Translations under genes and position numbers: made by a program
Assembly (NCBI RefSeq): GCF_900101685.1
Contig: NZ_FMZZ01000005.1
Coordinates: forward strand, 248,001 to 312,000
DNA length: 64,000 nucleotides
Source: Actinokineospora iranica
GTDB lineage: Bacteria > Actinomycetota > Actinomycetes > Mycobacteriales > Pseudonocardiaceae
Direction of reading: 5' to 3'
Part shown: piece by piece, positions 29,183-37,382 of the stretch
Position numbering within the stretch: position 1 is the stretch's first letter
Layout: each line of letters starts with the position of its first letter
Notes under the pieces: model-generated
What the model was told of the DNA's origin: nothing
Seen by the model: the letters and a program-made list of their open reading frames with translations, nothing else
Database searches by the model: none

Positions 29183-30004
29183 ATGACTGAATCAAGTACG
29201 ACAATGTCGAACAACGTACACGCTAGAGTGAGCGCCGTGCCAGGGAGAATCCAGTCGGTCGAACGAGCGGCGGCCATCTTGCGCCTGCTGGCCTCGGGCG
29301 CCCGCCAGCTCGGCGTGGTCGAGCTGGCGAACGCGCTGCAACTGCCCAAGGGCACCGTGCACGGCATCCTGCAGACGCTGCAGCACGTCGGTTTCGTCGA
29401 ACAGAGCCGCTCCGGCGGCAAGTACCGGCTCGGCGCGGCGCTGCTGCACCTGGGCAACAGCTACCTCGACGTCAACGAACTGCGCACCCGCGCGCTCAAC
29501 TGGGCCGACTCCCTGGCCTCCCGCTCCCGCGAAAGCGTGCGCATCGGCTCCCTGCACGAGGGGCAGGTGCTGGTCGTCCACCACGTCTTCCGGCCCGACG
29601 ACAGCCTCCAGGTCCTGGAGGTCGGCGCCCTGCTGCCCGCGCACGCCAGCGCCCTGGGCAAGGTGCTGCTCGCGTTCGACCTGCAAGGCGAGTCCCTGCT
29701 GGACGAGTTGGCCCTCAAGCGGTTCACCGCCCGCACGCTCACCACCCGGCGCGCGCTGACCGACGACCTGGAGCGGGTGCGCAAGCTGGGCTGGGGCGCC
29801 GAGGTCGAGGAGATGATCGACGGCGAGGCGGCCGTCGCCGCGCCCATCCACGACGACCGCGGCATCGCCGTCGGCGCGATCGGCGTGTCCGGCGCGATCG
29901 AGCGGGTCTGCGACGAGAACGGCAAGCCGCGCCTCGACCTGGTCTCCACGGTCCGCGACGCCGCCCGGTCGATCTCCCGGAACCTGGGCGCCCGCAAGTG
30001 GTAG
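29183..30004 (+). CDS. IclR family regulator, probably of glycerol genes (GylR-like)
   Basis: 273 aa from the ATG at 29183. The N-terminal winged HTH is IQSVERAAAILRLLASGAR to KGTVHGILQTL (residues ~23-70); the effector domain follows (HASALGKVLLAF, then AAPIHDDRGIAVGAIGVSG). In-frame GTG codons at 29228 and 29237 would give the shorter N-terminus typical of the family and would leave the palindrome at 29197-29211 upstream instead of inside the gene, so the start is open. It lies between glpD and glpK, the arrangement of GylR in streptomycetes, which represses glycerol genes. Confidence 0.9.
   Translation: MTESSTTMSNNVHARVSAVPGRIQSVERAAAILRLLASGARQLGVVELANALQLPKGTVHGILQTLQHVGFVEQSRSGGKYRLGAALLHLGNSYLDVNELRTRALNWADSLASRSRESVRIGSLHEGQVLVVHHVFRPDDSLQVLEVGALLPAHASALGKVLLAFDLQGESLLDELALKRFTARTLTTRRALTDDLERVRKLGWGAEVEEMIDGEAAVAAPIHDDRGIAVGAIGVSGAIERVCDENGKPRLDLVSTVRDAARSISRNLGARKW
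29197..29211. promoter_or_regulatory. Candidate IclR-type operator between glpD and iclR
   Basis: TACGA-CAATG-TCGAA, a near-perfect version of the TTCGR-N5-YCGAA pattern, flanked by GTAC on the left and ACAACGTAC on the right so that a longer imperfect dyad spans 29196-29219. It lies about 40 bp upstream of the glpD start and at the 5' end of iclR, positioned to control both. Confidence 0.5.
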
Positions 30005-30049
30005 CCGCTTGACTTCGCGGGTCCGGGTCGGAAGTATCGCCGTACCCGA

Positions 30050-30064
30050 TTCGGCATTGTCGAA
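30050..30064. promoter_or_regulatory. Candidate IclR-type operator before glpK
   Basis: TTCGG-CATTG-TCGAA, matching the sites at 26440, 26546 and 29197. It runs directly into the tandem repeat array at 30061-30134 and ends 115 bp upstream of the glpK GTG. Confidence 0.6.
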
Positions 30065-30134
30065 CAACACAGTCGAACACTGCGAACAACACAGTCGAAC
30101 ACTGTCGATTGAACACAGTTGAACATGTCGAACG
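30061..30134. repeat. Tandem operator-like repeats upstream of glpK
   Basis: Two identical 22-bp units (30061-30082 and 30083-30104) are followed by a degenerate third (30106-30127). The array contains seven direct half-sites related to TCGAACA at 30060, 30073, 30082, 30095, 30109, 30119 and 30128, spaced 9-14 bp. The same half-site forms one arm of the 15-bp palindrome. This suggests cooperative binding of a regulator, most simply the adjacent IclR protein. Confidence 0.75.
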
Positions 30135-30179
30135 CCGAGTCGGGCCGCAGGCGCTCACCGCCGACCCCTGTGAGGACCC

Positions 30180-31697
30180 GTGACCACTGAGCCAGCCTTC
30201 GTCGCCGCCATCGACCAGGGCACCACATCCAGCCGCTGCATCGTCTTCGACCGCCGAGGCGGCATCGTCTCCGTCGCGCAGCGGGAGCACCGGCAGATCT
30301 TCCCCCGGCCCGGCTGGGTGGAGCACGACGCGGAAGAGATCTGGGCGAACGTCGTCCAGGTCGTCGAGGAAGCCCTGGACCTGGCCGACCTGCCGCGCAC
30401 GCGACTGGCCGCGGTCGGCATCACCAACCAGCGCGAGACCACCCTGGTGTGGGACCGGGCCACCGGTCGGCCGGTGCACAACGCCATCACCTGGCAGGAC
30501 ACCCGCACCGACGAGCTGGTCCGCGAACTCGGCGGCGCCGTCGGCCAGGACCGGTTCCGCGAGCGGTGCGGGCTGCCGCTGGCAACGTACTTCTCCGGCC
30601 CCAAGCTGCGCTGGCTGCTGCGGACCGTCCCCGGCCTCGCCGAGCGCGCCGACCGCGGCGAGGTCCTGTTCGGCACCATGGACAGCTGGCTGATCTGGAA
30701 GCTCACCGGCGGCCTGCACATCACCGACGTCACCAACGCCAGCCGCACCATGCTGATGAACCTGGCCACCCTCGACTGGGACGACGCGATCCTCGCCGAG
30801 TTCGGCGTGCCCCGTGCCGCCCTGCCGGAGATCCGCCCGTCCTCGGCGGTCTACGGCACGGCGACCGGCGTCCTCGACGGCGTCCCGGTCGCCGCCGCGC
30901 TCGGCGACCAGCACGCGGCCCTGTTCGGCCAGACCGCGTTCTCGCCGGGCGACATCAAGAGCACCTACGGCACCGGCAGCTTCCTGCTCCTCAACACCGG
31001 GGAGAGCATCGTCCAATCAGGGCACGGGCTGCTCACCACGGTCGGCTACCAGATCGCGGGCCAGCGGGCCGTCTACGCGCTGGAGGGCTCGATCGCGGTC
31101 ACCGGCTCCCTCGTGCAGTGGTTCCGCGACAAACTGGGCCTGATCAACAGCGCCGCCGAGATCGAGACCCTGGCGCGCACCGTCGCCGACAACGGCGGCT
31201 GCTACATCGTCCCCGCCTTCTCCGGCCTGTTCGCCCCGTACTGGCGCAGCGAGGCCCGCGGCGTCATCACCGGCCTCACCGGCTATGTCGACAAGGGCCA
31301 CCTCGCCCGCGCAGCCCTTGAGGCGACCGCGTGGCAGACCCGCGAGGTCATGGACGCCATGCGCGCCGACACCGCCCTCGACGTCGGCGCCCTCCGCGTC
31401 GACGGCGGCATGACCGCCAACAACCTGCTGATGCAACTCCTCGCCGACACCCTCGACGTCCCGGTCACCCGCCCCACCGTCGCCGAGACCACCTGCCTGG
31501 GCGCCGCCTACGCCGCGGGCCTGGCCGTCGGCTACTGGCCCGACCTCGACGCCCTGCGCGCCAACTGGCACAAAGCGGCCGAATGGGCCCCCGCCATCGA
31601 CCCGGCCACCCGCGCCCGCGGCCACCGCAAGTGGCGCAAAGCCGTGGAACGCTCCTTCGACTGGACCGACGAGGACGACCTTCCCCAGCCCGCCTGA
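30180..31697 (+). CDS. glpK: Glycerol kinase
   Basis: 505 aa, normal for GlpK of the FGGY family. ATP-dependent phosphorylation of glycerol to sn-glycerol 3-phosphate. N-terminal phosphate-binding segment [36 protein letters not shown]; the [10 protein letters not shown] and [14 protein letters not shown] signatures; [16 protein letters not shown] and the [15 protein letters not shown] site. GTG start with GAGG. No glycerol facilitator gene is in the window. Regulated probably by the IclR protein through the repeats upstream. Confidence 0.97.
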   Translation: MTTEPAFVAAIDQGTTSSRCIVFDRRGGIVSVAQREHRQIFPRPGWVEHDAEEIWANVVQVVEEALDLADLPRTRLAAVGITNQRETTLVWDRATGRPVHNAITWQDTRTDELVRELGGAVGQDRFRERCGLPLATYFSGPKLRWLLRTVPGLAERADRGEVLFGTMDSWLIWKLTGGLHITDVTNASRTMLMNLATLDWDDAILAEFGVPRAALPEIRPSSAVYGTATGVLDGVPVAAALGDQHAALFGQTAFSPGDIKSTYGTGSFLLLNTGESIVQSGHGLLTTVGYQIAGQRAVYALEGSIAVTGSLVQWFRDKLGLINSAAEIETLARTVADNGGCYIVPAFSGLFAPYWRSEARGVITGLTGYVDKGHLARAALEATAWQTREVMDAMRADTALDVGALRVDGGMTANNLLMQLLADTLDVPVTRPTVAETTCLGAAYAAGLAVGYWPDLDALRANWHKAAEWAPAIDPATRARGHRKWRKAVERSFDWTDEDDLPQPA

Positions 31698-31714
31698 CCA
31701 CCGGTCTTCCGGCG

Positions 31715-32497
31715 TCACCGGGCGTCCGCGCAACCGCCGCCCGCGCCAGGGGCGGCGGTGAACGCCCCGTCCACCAGGACGGGCACGTGGGCGCAGGCGT
31801 CGACCTCGGTGGCGATCACGACGTCGTCGGCGAAGCCCGCGGCGCGCAACTCGCGCCCGGACGCGCAGTCGCGAACCGCCGCCGCCACATCCACCACCAC
31901 CGCCGCCGCCGCCCGCGCCGCCGCCGCTTCCGGTGACAGCGGCCCGCCGTCCCCCAGCGCCGCGATGACCGCGCCCGCGCCGAGCAGGTCCTCCACCGCG
32001 GGCCGCGGCGTGCCGTCCGGCCAGCGTTCCCCTGCCGCGATCACCGCCACCGGCGCCGCCGCTGTCCCCCACCCCCGCCCGGCCAACCAGCCCGCCACGG
32101 CCCCCGCGTTGCGCAGGCACGCGGCCACGACCGGCACGCCCCGCGCGGCCGCCGCGATCGCCGACCCGTTGGGCGAGGGCAGAACCAGCCGCCCGACCCG
32201 CGGCGCGGCCCGCAGCGCCGCGGGCGACAGCGACCACGGCGCCGCCGCTGTCGCGGCCCGCCGGCCCACCGCCAGCGCCGCGTCCTTGTCCTCGGCGAAC
32301 CCCGCCGCCGTCTCGTCCCGCCACCGGTAGGGGAAGACCCGCGTCCCCCGATGGACGGCGACGGACACAGCCGTGGTGAACGACAGCACGTCCACGATCA
32401 CCAGGCACGCGCTCGTCTCCGCGAGCGCCGCCGCCCCCGTCAGCCCCCAGTCGAACCGCACCCCGTATGGCGTCTGCCGAAAGTCATCCGTGATCAT
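31715..32497 (-). CDS. 2-phosphosulfolactate phosphatase family protein (ComB-like)
   Basis: 260 aa from the ATG at 32497. ComB-family features: [16 protein letters not shown] near residue 34 with the nucleotide-like acidic pocket, [23 protein letters not shown] and [29 protein letters not shown]. In methanogens ComB dephosphorylates 2-phosphosulfolactate in coenzyme M synthesis; most actinobacteria make no coenzyme M, so the true substrate is unknown. Convergent with glpK, 17 bp apart. Confidence 0.88.
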   Translation of the reverse strand: MITDDFRQTPYGVRFDWGLTGAAALAETSACLVIVDVLSFTTAVSVAVHRGTRVFPYRWRDETAAGFAEDKDAALAVGRRAATAAAPWSLSPAALRAAPRVGRLVLPSPNGSAIAAAARGVPVVAACLRNAGAVAGWLAGRGWGTAAAPVAVIAAGERWPDGTPRPAVEDLLGAGAVIAALGDGGPLSPEAAAARAAAAVVVDVAAAVRDCASGRELRAAGFADDVVIATEVDACAHVPVLVDGAFTAAPGAGGGCADAR

Positions 32498-32566
32498 GCC
32501 GACAGTCAAGCGCGCCCAGCGAAGGCGTTGAATGGGCGCGTCCGCACCGCGACCGCCAGGAGCGCC

Positions 32567-33016
32567 ATGACCCGCCCACCCGTCCCCCCGTTCGACGAGG
32601 CCAGTGCCCGCACGAAGGTGCAGGCCGCGGAAGACGCCTGGAACACCCGCGACCCCCAGCGCGTCGCCGCCGCCTACACCGCGGATTCGGTGTGGCGCAA
32701 CCGGTCGGAGTTCATCACCGGCCACGACGAGATCGTCGCCTTCCTCACCCGCAAGTGGGAGCGCGAACTGGACTACGCCCTGCGCAAGTCCCTGTGGGCG
32801 TTCACCGGCAACCGCATCGCCGTCCGCTTCCAGTACGAATGGCACGACGAGGCTGGCCAGTGGTGGCGCAGCCACGGCAACGAGAACTGGGAGTTCACCC
32901 CGGAGGGCTACATGAGCCGCCGCGAGGCCAGCATCAACGACGTCCGCATCACCGAGGCCGACCGCCGCATCTTCGGCCCCCGCACCGGCGACGAGCCCGA
33001 CATCCCGCTGCGCTGA
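32567..33016 (+). CDS. DUF1348/NTF2-like protein
   Basis: 149 aa; ATG preceded by CCAGGAGCGCC. It has the NTF2-like fold with DUF1348 hallmarks: [46 protein letters not shown], and a tryptophan-rich strand ending NENWEF...[12 protein letters not shown]. No signal peptide. Members are small cytoplasmic proteins of unknown function, sometimes annotated as nuclear transport factor 2 family. Followed 42 bp later by exonuclease III, possibly in the same transcript. Confidence 0.88.
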   Translation: MTRPPVPPFDEASARTKVQAAEDAWNTRDPQRVAAAYTADSVWRNRSEFITGHDEIVAFLTRKWERELDYALRKSLWAFTGNRIAVRFQYEWHDEAGQWWRSHGNENWEFTPEGYMSRREASINDVRITEADRRIFGPRTGDEPDIPLR

Positions 33017-33058
33017 GGCGCCCGGCGGTCTTGCCGCCGCGCGGCTACCGTGGGTCGG

Positions 33059-33922
33059 GTGCGGGTGGCGACGTGGAACGTGAACTCGGTCAAGCAGCGG
33101 GTGCCGCGGCTGCTGCCGTGGCTGGACCAGCGGCAGCCGGACGTCGTCTGCCTACAGGAGACCAAACTCGCCGACGACGCGTTCGCCGACCTGCTCGGCG
33201 CGGAACTCGACGCCCGCGGCTACCGGTTCGCCAGCCACGGCGAGGTGCAGTGGAACGGCGTGGCGATCCTGTCCCGGGCGGGGCTGGACGACGTCGTCCG
33301 GGGCGTCCCCGGCGCGCCGGGTTTCCCTCGGCCGGAGGCGCGGGCGGTGTCGGCGACGTGCGGCGGGGTCCGGGTGCACTCGGTGTACGTGCCCAACGGC
33401 CGCACCCCGGATTCCGAGCACTACCAGTACAAACTCGCCTGGCTGGCCGCCCTCCGCGACCAGGTGCGCGACGGACCCACCGAGGCGCTGGTGTGCGGCG
33501 ACGTCAACATCGCCCCCGCCGACGCCGACGTCTTCGACCCGGCCGCCTACGTGGGCCACACGCACGTCACCCCACCCGAGCGCGCCGCCCTCGCCGCCCT
33601 CCAGGCCCTAGGCCTGCGCGACATCGTGCGCGACCGCTGGCCGGACGAGCGGGTCTTCACCTACTGGGACTATCGGGCCGGAATGTTCCACAAGGACCTG
33701 GGGATGCGCATCGACCTGGTGCTGGCCGCCACCCCGGTCGCGGCCCGGGTACGCGCCGCGTGGGTCGACCGCCACGCCCGCAAGGGCACCGGCCCCAGCG
33801 ACCACGCCCCGGTGATAGTCGACCTGGACGAGGCCCCGGACGGCGACATCGGCCCGGTCGTGCCCCCGCCATCAGCCCGCTCACCCAAGCGCGGCACGGC
33901 CAAGCTGCCGCAGTCCCGCTGA
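33059..33922 (+). CDS. xthA: Exodeoxyribonuclease III
   Basis: 287 aa from the GTG at 33059, giving the family-like VRVATWNVNSV start; a GTG three codons earlier is possible. The endonuclease/exonuclease/phosphatase fold is complete: VNSVKQRVPRLL, the catalytic Glu in CLQETKL, VYVPNG, CGDVNIAPAD, FTYWDYR and the terminal GPSDHAPVI motif with catalytic Asp-His. Role: AP endonuclease and 3'-repair exonuclease in base excision repair. The C-terminus has a short basic tail. Confidence 0.93.
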   Translation: MRVATWNVNSVKQRVPRLLPWLDQRQPDVVCLQETKLADDAFADLLGAELDARGYRFASHGEVQWNGVAILSRAGLDDVVRGVPGAPGFPRPEARAVSATCGGVRVHSVYVPNGRTPDSEHYQYKLAWLAALRDQVRDGPTEALVCGDVNIAPADADVFDPAAYVGHTHVTPPERAALAALQALGLRDIVRDRWPDERVFTYWDYRAGMFHKDLGMRIDLVLAATPVAARVRAAWVDRHARKGTGPSDHAPVIVDLDEAPDGDIGPVVPPPSARSPKRGTAKLPQSR

Positions 33923-34056
33923 GCCGGACACAAGTGTTTGAAATAGACTGTTCTGCTGGATCCCAAGTCTCCCTGATTGTTCCCGAGATGCCGATCTTCC
34001 GGAATCCGGCACCCCCCGTGACTCCTTGGTAGGAGCCACGCCTAGGATTCCCATCC

Positions 34057-34209
34057 ATGATCAACACCCGGCGCGTGATCCGCGCCCTGTCACAGACTGT
34101 CTCGTCCTTCAAGGGCGGGGCAGCGATCTACGGTGTCGCGTTGGTGGCGGCCTGGTACGTGTCCGACTGGTACGGCATGGGCGTCATCGCCTGGTACGGC
34201 ATGGGCTGA
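34057..34209 (+). CDS. Small hydrophobic peptide with WYGMG repeats
   Basis: 50 codons, too short for automatic calling in many pipelines. It has a basic N-terminus (MINTRRVIRAL), a hydrophobic middle (AAIYGVALVAAWY) and a C-terminus with two exact WYGMG copies separated by VIA, encoded by identical 15-bp repeats. AGGA lies nine bases before the ATG, and the preceding 130 bp is unusually AT-rich, with TTGAAA around 33937, consistent with a promoter. It ends one base before the stop of the convergent SARP gene. It could be a small membrane peptide or a peptide precursor; I do not recognise it. Confidence 0.55.
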   Translation: MINTRRVIRALSQTVSSFKGGAAIYGVALVAAWYVSDWYGMGVIAWYGMG

Positions 34210-34210
34210 G

Positions 34211-37186
34211 TCACCCCTGGTCCCTCGGCCGCAGGCGCAGCGGCGCCGTCCGGTCCGCGGACTCGTCGAAGTGACTCTCGGGCAGGTGCTCGCGTCCTGA
34301 ACGCGGCCCGGGAATCGGTTTCCCGGCGCGGTTCGCCGCGTCCCTGGCCCAGCGGGCGACCATTGTGGACTTCGCGTTCCCCAGTGCCGCCAACAGTTCG
34401 GCGGCTAGCTGCCACGCGGACGCGGCGAGGTCCCATTCGCCCGCCTCGTCGTGCGCCCGGCCGAGCAGTTCCAGCGCCCAGGCCCGGCCACGGCGTTCGC
34501 CCAGCTCGGAGTACGCCTCGACAGCCGCGCTCGCGGCGTTCGCCGCCCTGCTGTCCCGGTCGCGCAAATACGCTTCGGCCAGCACGCACAGCGTCTCCGC
34601 GGTCCCGGACCTGTTCATGGTGCGCCGGTGCAGGTCCAGCGCCTTCGTGGCGTAGGCCACCGCGGTGGCGGGCTCGTGGTTTTCCAGGTGCAACCGCGCG
34701 AGCGAGGTGATCACCTCACCGATGCCGCGATGGTCACCGATTTTTTGTCGGATAGCCAGGGCCAAATGGTACTGAGACATGGCCTCTCCGTACTCGTTTA
34801 TGAGCCGGTGCGCGTTCCCCAGTTTGTTGTGCACATTGGCCTCGGCCCACTCTTTGTCCAAATTGGTGAACAGGTCCAGGCTGCGCCGGTAGTAGTCGAT
34901 GGCGGTCATCGCATCCAGGCGGTCTAAATGGGAGGTGGCGAGGTTGTGCAGCGCCACCCCTTCGCCGTAGGTGTCCCCGCTGGCTTCGAACAGCCGATGG
35001 GCCCGGGTGGCGCAGTCGGCCGCCTGCTCGGGGAAACGCAGCTTGAGGTAGATGTGCGCGAGGTTGTTCAGCAGCCCCGCCTGACCGGTGCGGTCGCCGA
35101 CCGCGATGGCCGTGGTCAGACCGATCCCGTTGACCTGCACGGCATCCGTGAGATCCATCAGCCGGATGAGGATGTCGTGGACGCAGGCCGCCAGGCGCCA
35201 CGCGTGCTCGGGATGGCCGGTGACCGACGCCAGCCTGGTCATCGCGATGAGGTTGGCGCGTTCCTCGATGAACCAGCGCAGCGCGTCGGTGTCGGTCGCG
35301 AACGTCATCGGGTCGATCGGTTCGGCGGTGGGCAGCGGTGAGACGTCGTGGTTGTCCGGGGTGGCCGTGCTGCGGGCGACCCGCGCGTTCCGCAGGTACC
35401 CGTCGAGCATTCGGCGTCGCGCTTTTTGGGTCTCCGCGCCCCAATCCGGGGCGCGTTGGCCCGCGAAGACGTGCAGCAGGTCGTGGATCGAGTACCGGCC
35501 CGCCTGCTCCTGCTGGACGAGGTGGGCACCGATGAGCCGGTCCAGCGCGCCCGCGGTGGCGGCCTGGTCGAGGCCGCCGATCACCCGGGCGATGAACTCG
35601 CTGAACTGGGGACGCGGGTGCAGGCCCAACAGGCTGAACAGCCGCCGCGCGTCCTCGCTGAGGGCGTCGAACGACCAGGTGAACGCCGCCCGCAGCGTCG
35701 TGGTGGCGTCATCGCCGTAGCCGCCCGCGTCCAGGATGCGGTGCTCGTGGCGCAGTTCCTCGGCGAGGTCGCGCAGCGACACCGACGGCCGGGTTCCGGC
35801 GTGCAGGCCGACGATGCACAGCGCGAGCGGGAGACCGCCGGTGAGATCGGCGAATTCCGCCGCTGCGGCGGGTTCGGCGTCGACCCGGGAGCCGAGCAGC
35901 TTGCGCAACAGCAGGCGCGCCTCGACGGCGGTCAGCGGCGGCAGGATGATTCGGTGCGCGCCGTCCTGGAGCAGCTTGGTCAGGACTTGCCTGCTGGAGA
36001 TCACCACCGGGACCCCGCTAATCGCGCCGAGCAGGGGAGCCGCGTGGTCGCTGTCGCGGACGTTGTCCAGGAGGAAGATCAGCCGTTTCCTCCCGATGAC
36101 GTGGCGCAGCAGCGCGCCGCGGTCGGCGACGCCGTGCGGCAGTCGGTCTTGCGGGACACCGAGTTCGCGCAGGAAGGTGGCCAGCACGATGTCCGGTTCG
36201 ACCGGCGTCGACCGCGAATAGCCTTGCAGGTCCGCGTACAGCACGCCGTCGGGGAACCGGCCTTGGCGGGCGCGCGCCCAGTGCTGCAGCAGCGCGGTCT
36301 TGCCGACCCCGGCCGGTCCGTCGACGATGACGACTTCCTCGCCGCCCGCGATCGCCTTGTCCAGCAGGCGCAACAGCTCTTCGCGGCCGGTGAAGTGCGG
36401 TGGCTGCCGCGGCGGGGCCACGGTGAGCGCTCGCGCCCTGGCCGCGGGTTCTGGGCTGGAAAGCTTGCGGTACCAGCCTTCCAGAGTCGCGCTCGGCGGC
36501 ACGCCAAGCTCCTGCTCGATCCGTTTCACGAAGCCCCGGTAGAAGGTGGTGACCTGGCCCGCGCGGCCTGACCCGTGCAGCGCGCGCATCCACTGGATGG
36601 CGAAGGTCTCGTCGTGGCGGTGCTCGGTGCGCAGGGACCGCAGGCGGTGCAGGACGAACTCGTGCTCGCCCAAGTGCAGCTTCGCGTCGAACAACCCGTG
36701 GTGGGCCGGGAGCAAGTCGTTGTCGATCAGCGAGTCGGCCGTTTCGCGGCCGCGGGCGGTGTCCAGGTCCGCCAAGGGTTTGCCGCGCCACAGGGAGACA
36801 GCCTGGTCGAAGTGCGTAGCGGCCGCGATGTGGTCGCCCTTGCGGACGGCGGTGTGGCCCCGGTTCACCAGCGAAGTGAACCGGTGGTAGTCGATAAGCT
36901 GCGCGTACACCTCGATTAGATACCCGCCGTCGACGGTCTTCAGGTCGGCGGGTGAACGTGAACGGATGAGCGCGTTCCGCGCGCGGGCGGCATATGTCCG
37001 CAGGGTCTTGCGGGCGTCGGGTGGCCGGTCGTCATCCCAGAGGTTCTCGATCAGCAGGTCGGTGCTGACTCTTTTGTTGGGGTTCAACAACAACAGGGCC
37101 AGCAGTGCCCGGGGCTTGCGGTGCCCTAAATTCCGCGACTGACCGTCCACGAATAGCCTGATCGGCCCAAGGATGCGAAATTCCAC
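34211..37186 (-). CDS. AfsR/SARP-family regulator (wHTH-BTAD-NB-ARC-TPR)
   Basis: 991 aa. Residues 1-95 form the OmpR-like winged helix (LGHRKPRALLALLLLNPN, STDLLIENLWDD); 97-245 the bacterial transcriptional activation domain; the P-loop DGPAGVGKTALL is at 289-300; NB-ARC signatures LLDNVRDSDHAAPLL, ISSRQVL, GLPLALCIVGLHAG follow; residues ~660-960 are TPR repeats (YGEGVALHNLATSHLDRLD and similar). SARPs bind direct heptamer repeats and activate secondary-metabolite or morphogenetic genes. It is divergent from the transferase operon at 37383, where such repeats are visible, so that operon is its likely target. Confidence 0.95.
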   Translation of the reverse strand: MEFRILGPIRLFVDGQSRNLGHRKPRALLALLLLNPNKRVSTDLLIENLWDDDRPPDARKTLRTYAARARNALIRSRSPADLKTVDGGYLIEVYAQLIDYHRFTSLVNRGHTAVRKGDHIAAATHFDQAVSLWRGKPLADLDTARGRETADSLIDNDLLPAHHGLFDAKLHLGEHEFVLHRLRSLRTEHRHDETFAIQWMRALHGSGRAGQVTTFYRGFVKRIEQELGVPPSATLEGWYRKLSSPEPAARARALTVAPPRQPPHFTGREELLRLLDKAIAGGEEVVIVDGPAGVGKTALLQHWARARQGRFPDGVLYADLQGYSRSTPVEPDIVLATFLRELGVPQDRLPHGVADRGALLRHVIGRKRLIFLLDNVRDSDHAAPLLGAISGVPVVISSRQVLTKLLQDGAHRIILPPLTAVEARLLLRKLLGSRVDAEPAAAAEFADLTGGLPLALCIVGLHAGTRPSVSLRDLAEELRHEHRILDAGGYGDDATTTLRAAFTWSFDALSEDARRLFSLLGLHPRPQFSEFIARVIGGLDQAATAGALDRLIGAHLVQQEQAGRYSIHDLLHVFAGQRAPDWGAETQKARRRMLDGYLRNARVARSTATPDNHDVSPLPTAEPIDPMTFATDTDALRWFIEERANLIAMTRLASVTGHPEHAWRLAACVHDILIRLMDLTDAVQVNGIGLTTAIAVGDRTGQAGLLNNLAHIYLKLRFPEQAADCATRAHRLFEASGDTYGEGVALHNLATSHLDRLDAMTAIDYYRRSLDLFTNLDKEWAEANVHNKLGNAHRLINEYGEAMSQYHLALAIRQKIGDHRGIGEVITSLARLHLENHEPATAVAYATKALDLHRRTMNRSGTAETLCVLAEAYLRDRDSRAANAASAAVEAYSELGERRGRAWALELLGRAHDEAGEWDLAASAWQLAAELLAALGNAKSTMVARWARDAANRAGKPIPGPRSGREHLPESHFDESADRTAPLRLRPRDQG

Positions 37187-37211
37187 CGATACTTCCCCCC
37201 TTGGCAGGAAT

Positions 37212-37229
37212 CACTCGGGATATCGAGTG
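37212..37229. promoter_or_regulatory. Inverted repeat in the SARP/transferase intergenic region
   Basis: CACTCG-GGATAT-CGAGTG, a perfect 6-bp dyad, 26 bp upstream of the SARP gene start. It may be an autoregulatory or other operator, or part of the SARP leader. Function is not known. Confidence 0.35.
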
Positions 37230-37270
37230 TGACCCGCCTGTGATCAGCCGAACAAGACCTTCCGCGCCCG

Positions 37271-37336
37271 TTACTGAATCGTTACTCCTGGTGTTCTGTC
37301 GACTGCAACCGGACTGCAAGCCGACTGTCCGGTCGA
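37271..37336 (+). promoter_or_regulatory. Candidate SARP boxes: heptamers repeated every 11 bp
   Basis: Read in an 11-bp register the segment gives GTTACTG, GTTACTC, TGTTCTG, then CTGCAAC, CTGCAAG, CTGTCCG, each heptamer followed by four spacer bases. GACTG recurs exactly at 37302, 37313 and 37324. Direct heptamers on one face of the helix are the hallmark of SARP targets, where they overlap the -35 region. The last unit ends about 47 bp before the transferase ATG at 37383, and the SARP gene is divergent next to it. Confidence 0.6.
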
Positions 37337-37382
37337 TGGGCCAGCGTCTTCGCCGGAGGGTTACGTCGGGGAGGGGCGGAAG

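Noticed and set aside
34057-34209. AfsS-type small activator next to an AfsR-type gene
   Set aside because: The peptide is convergent with, not downstream of, the regulator, and its WYGMG repeats do not resemble the AfsS repeats as I know them.
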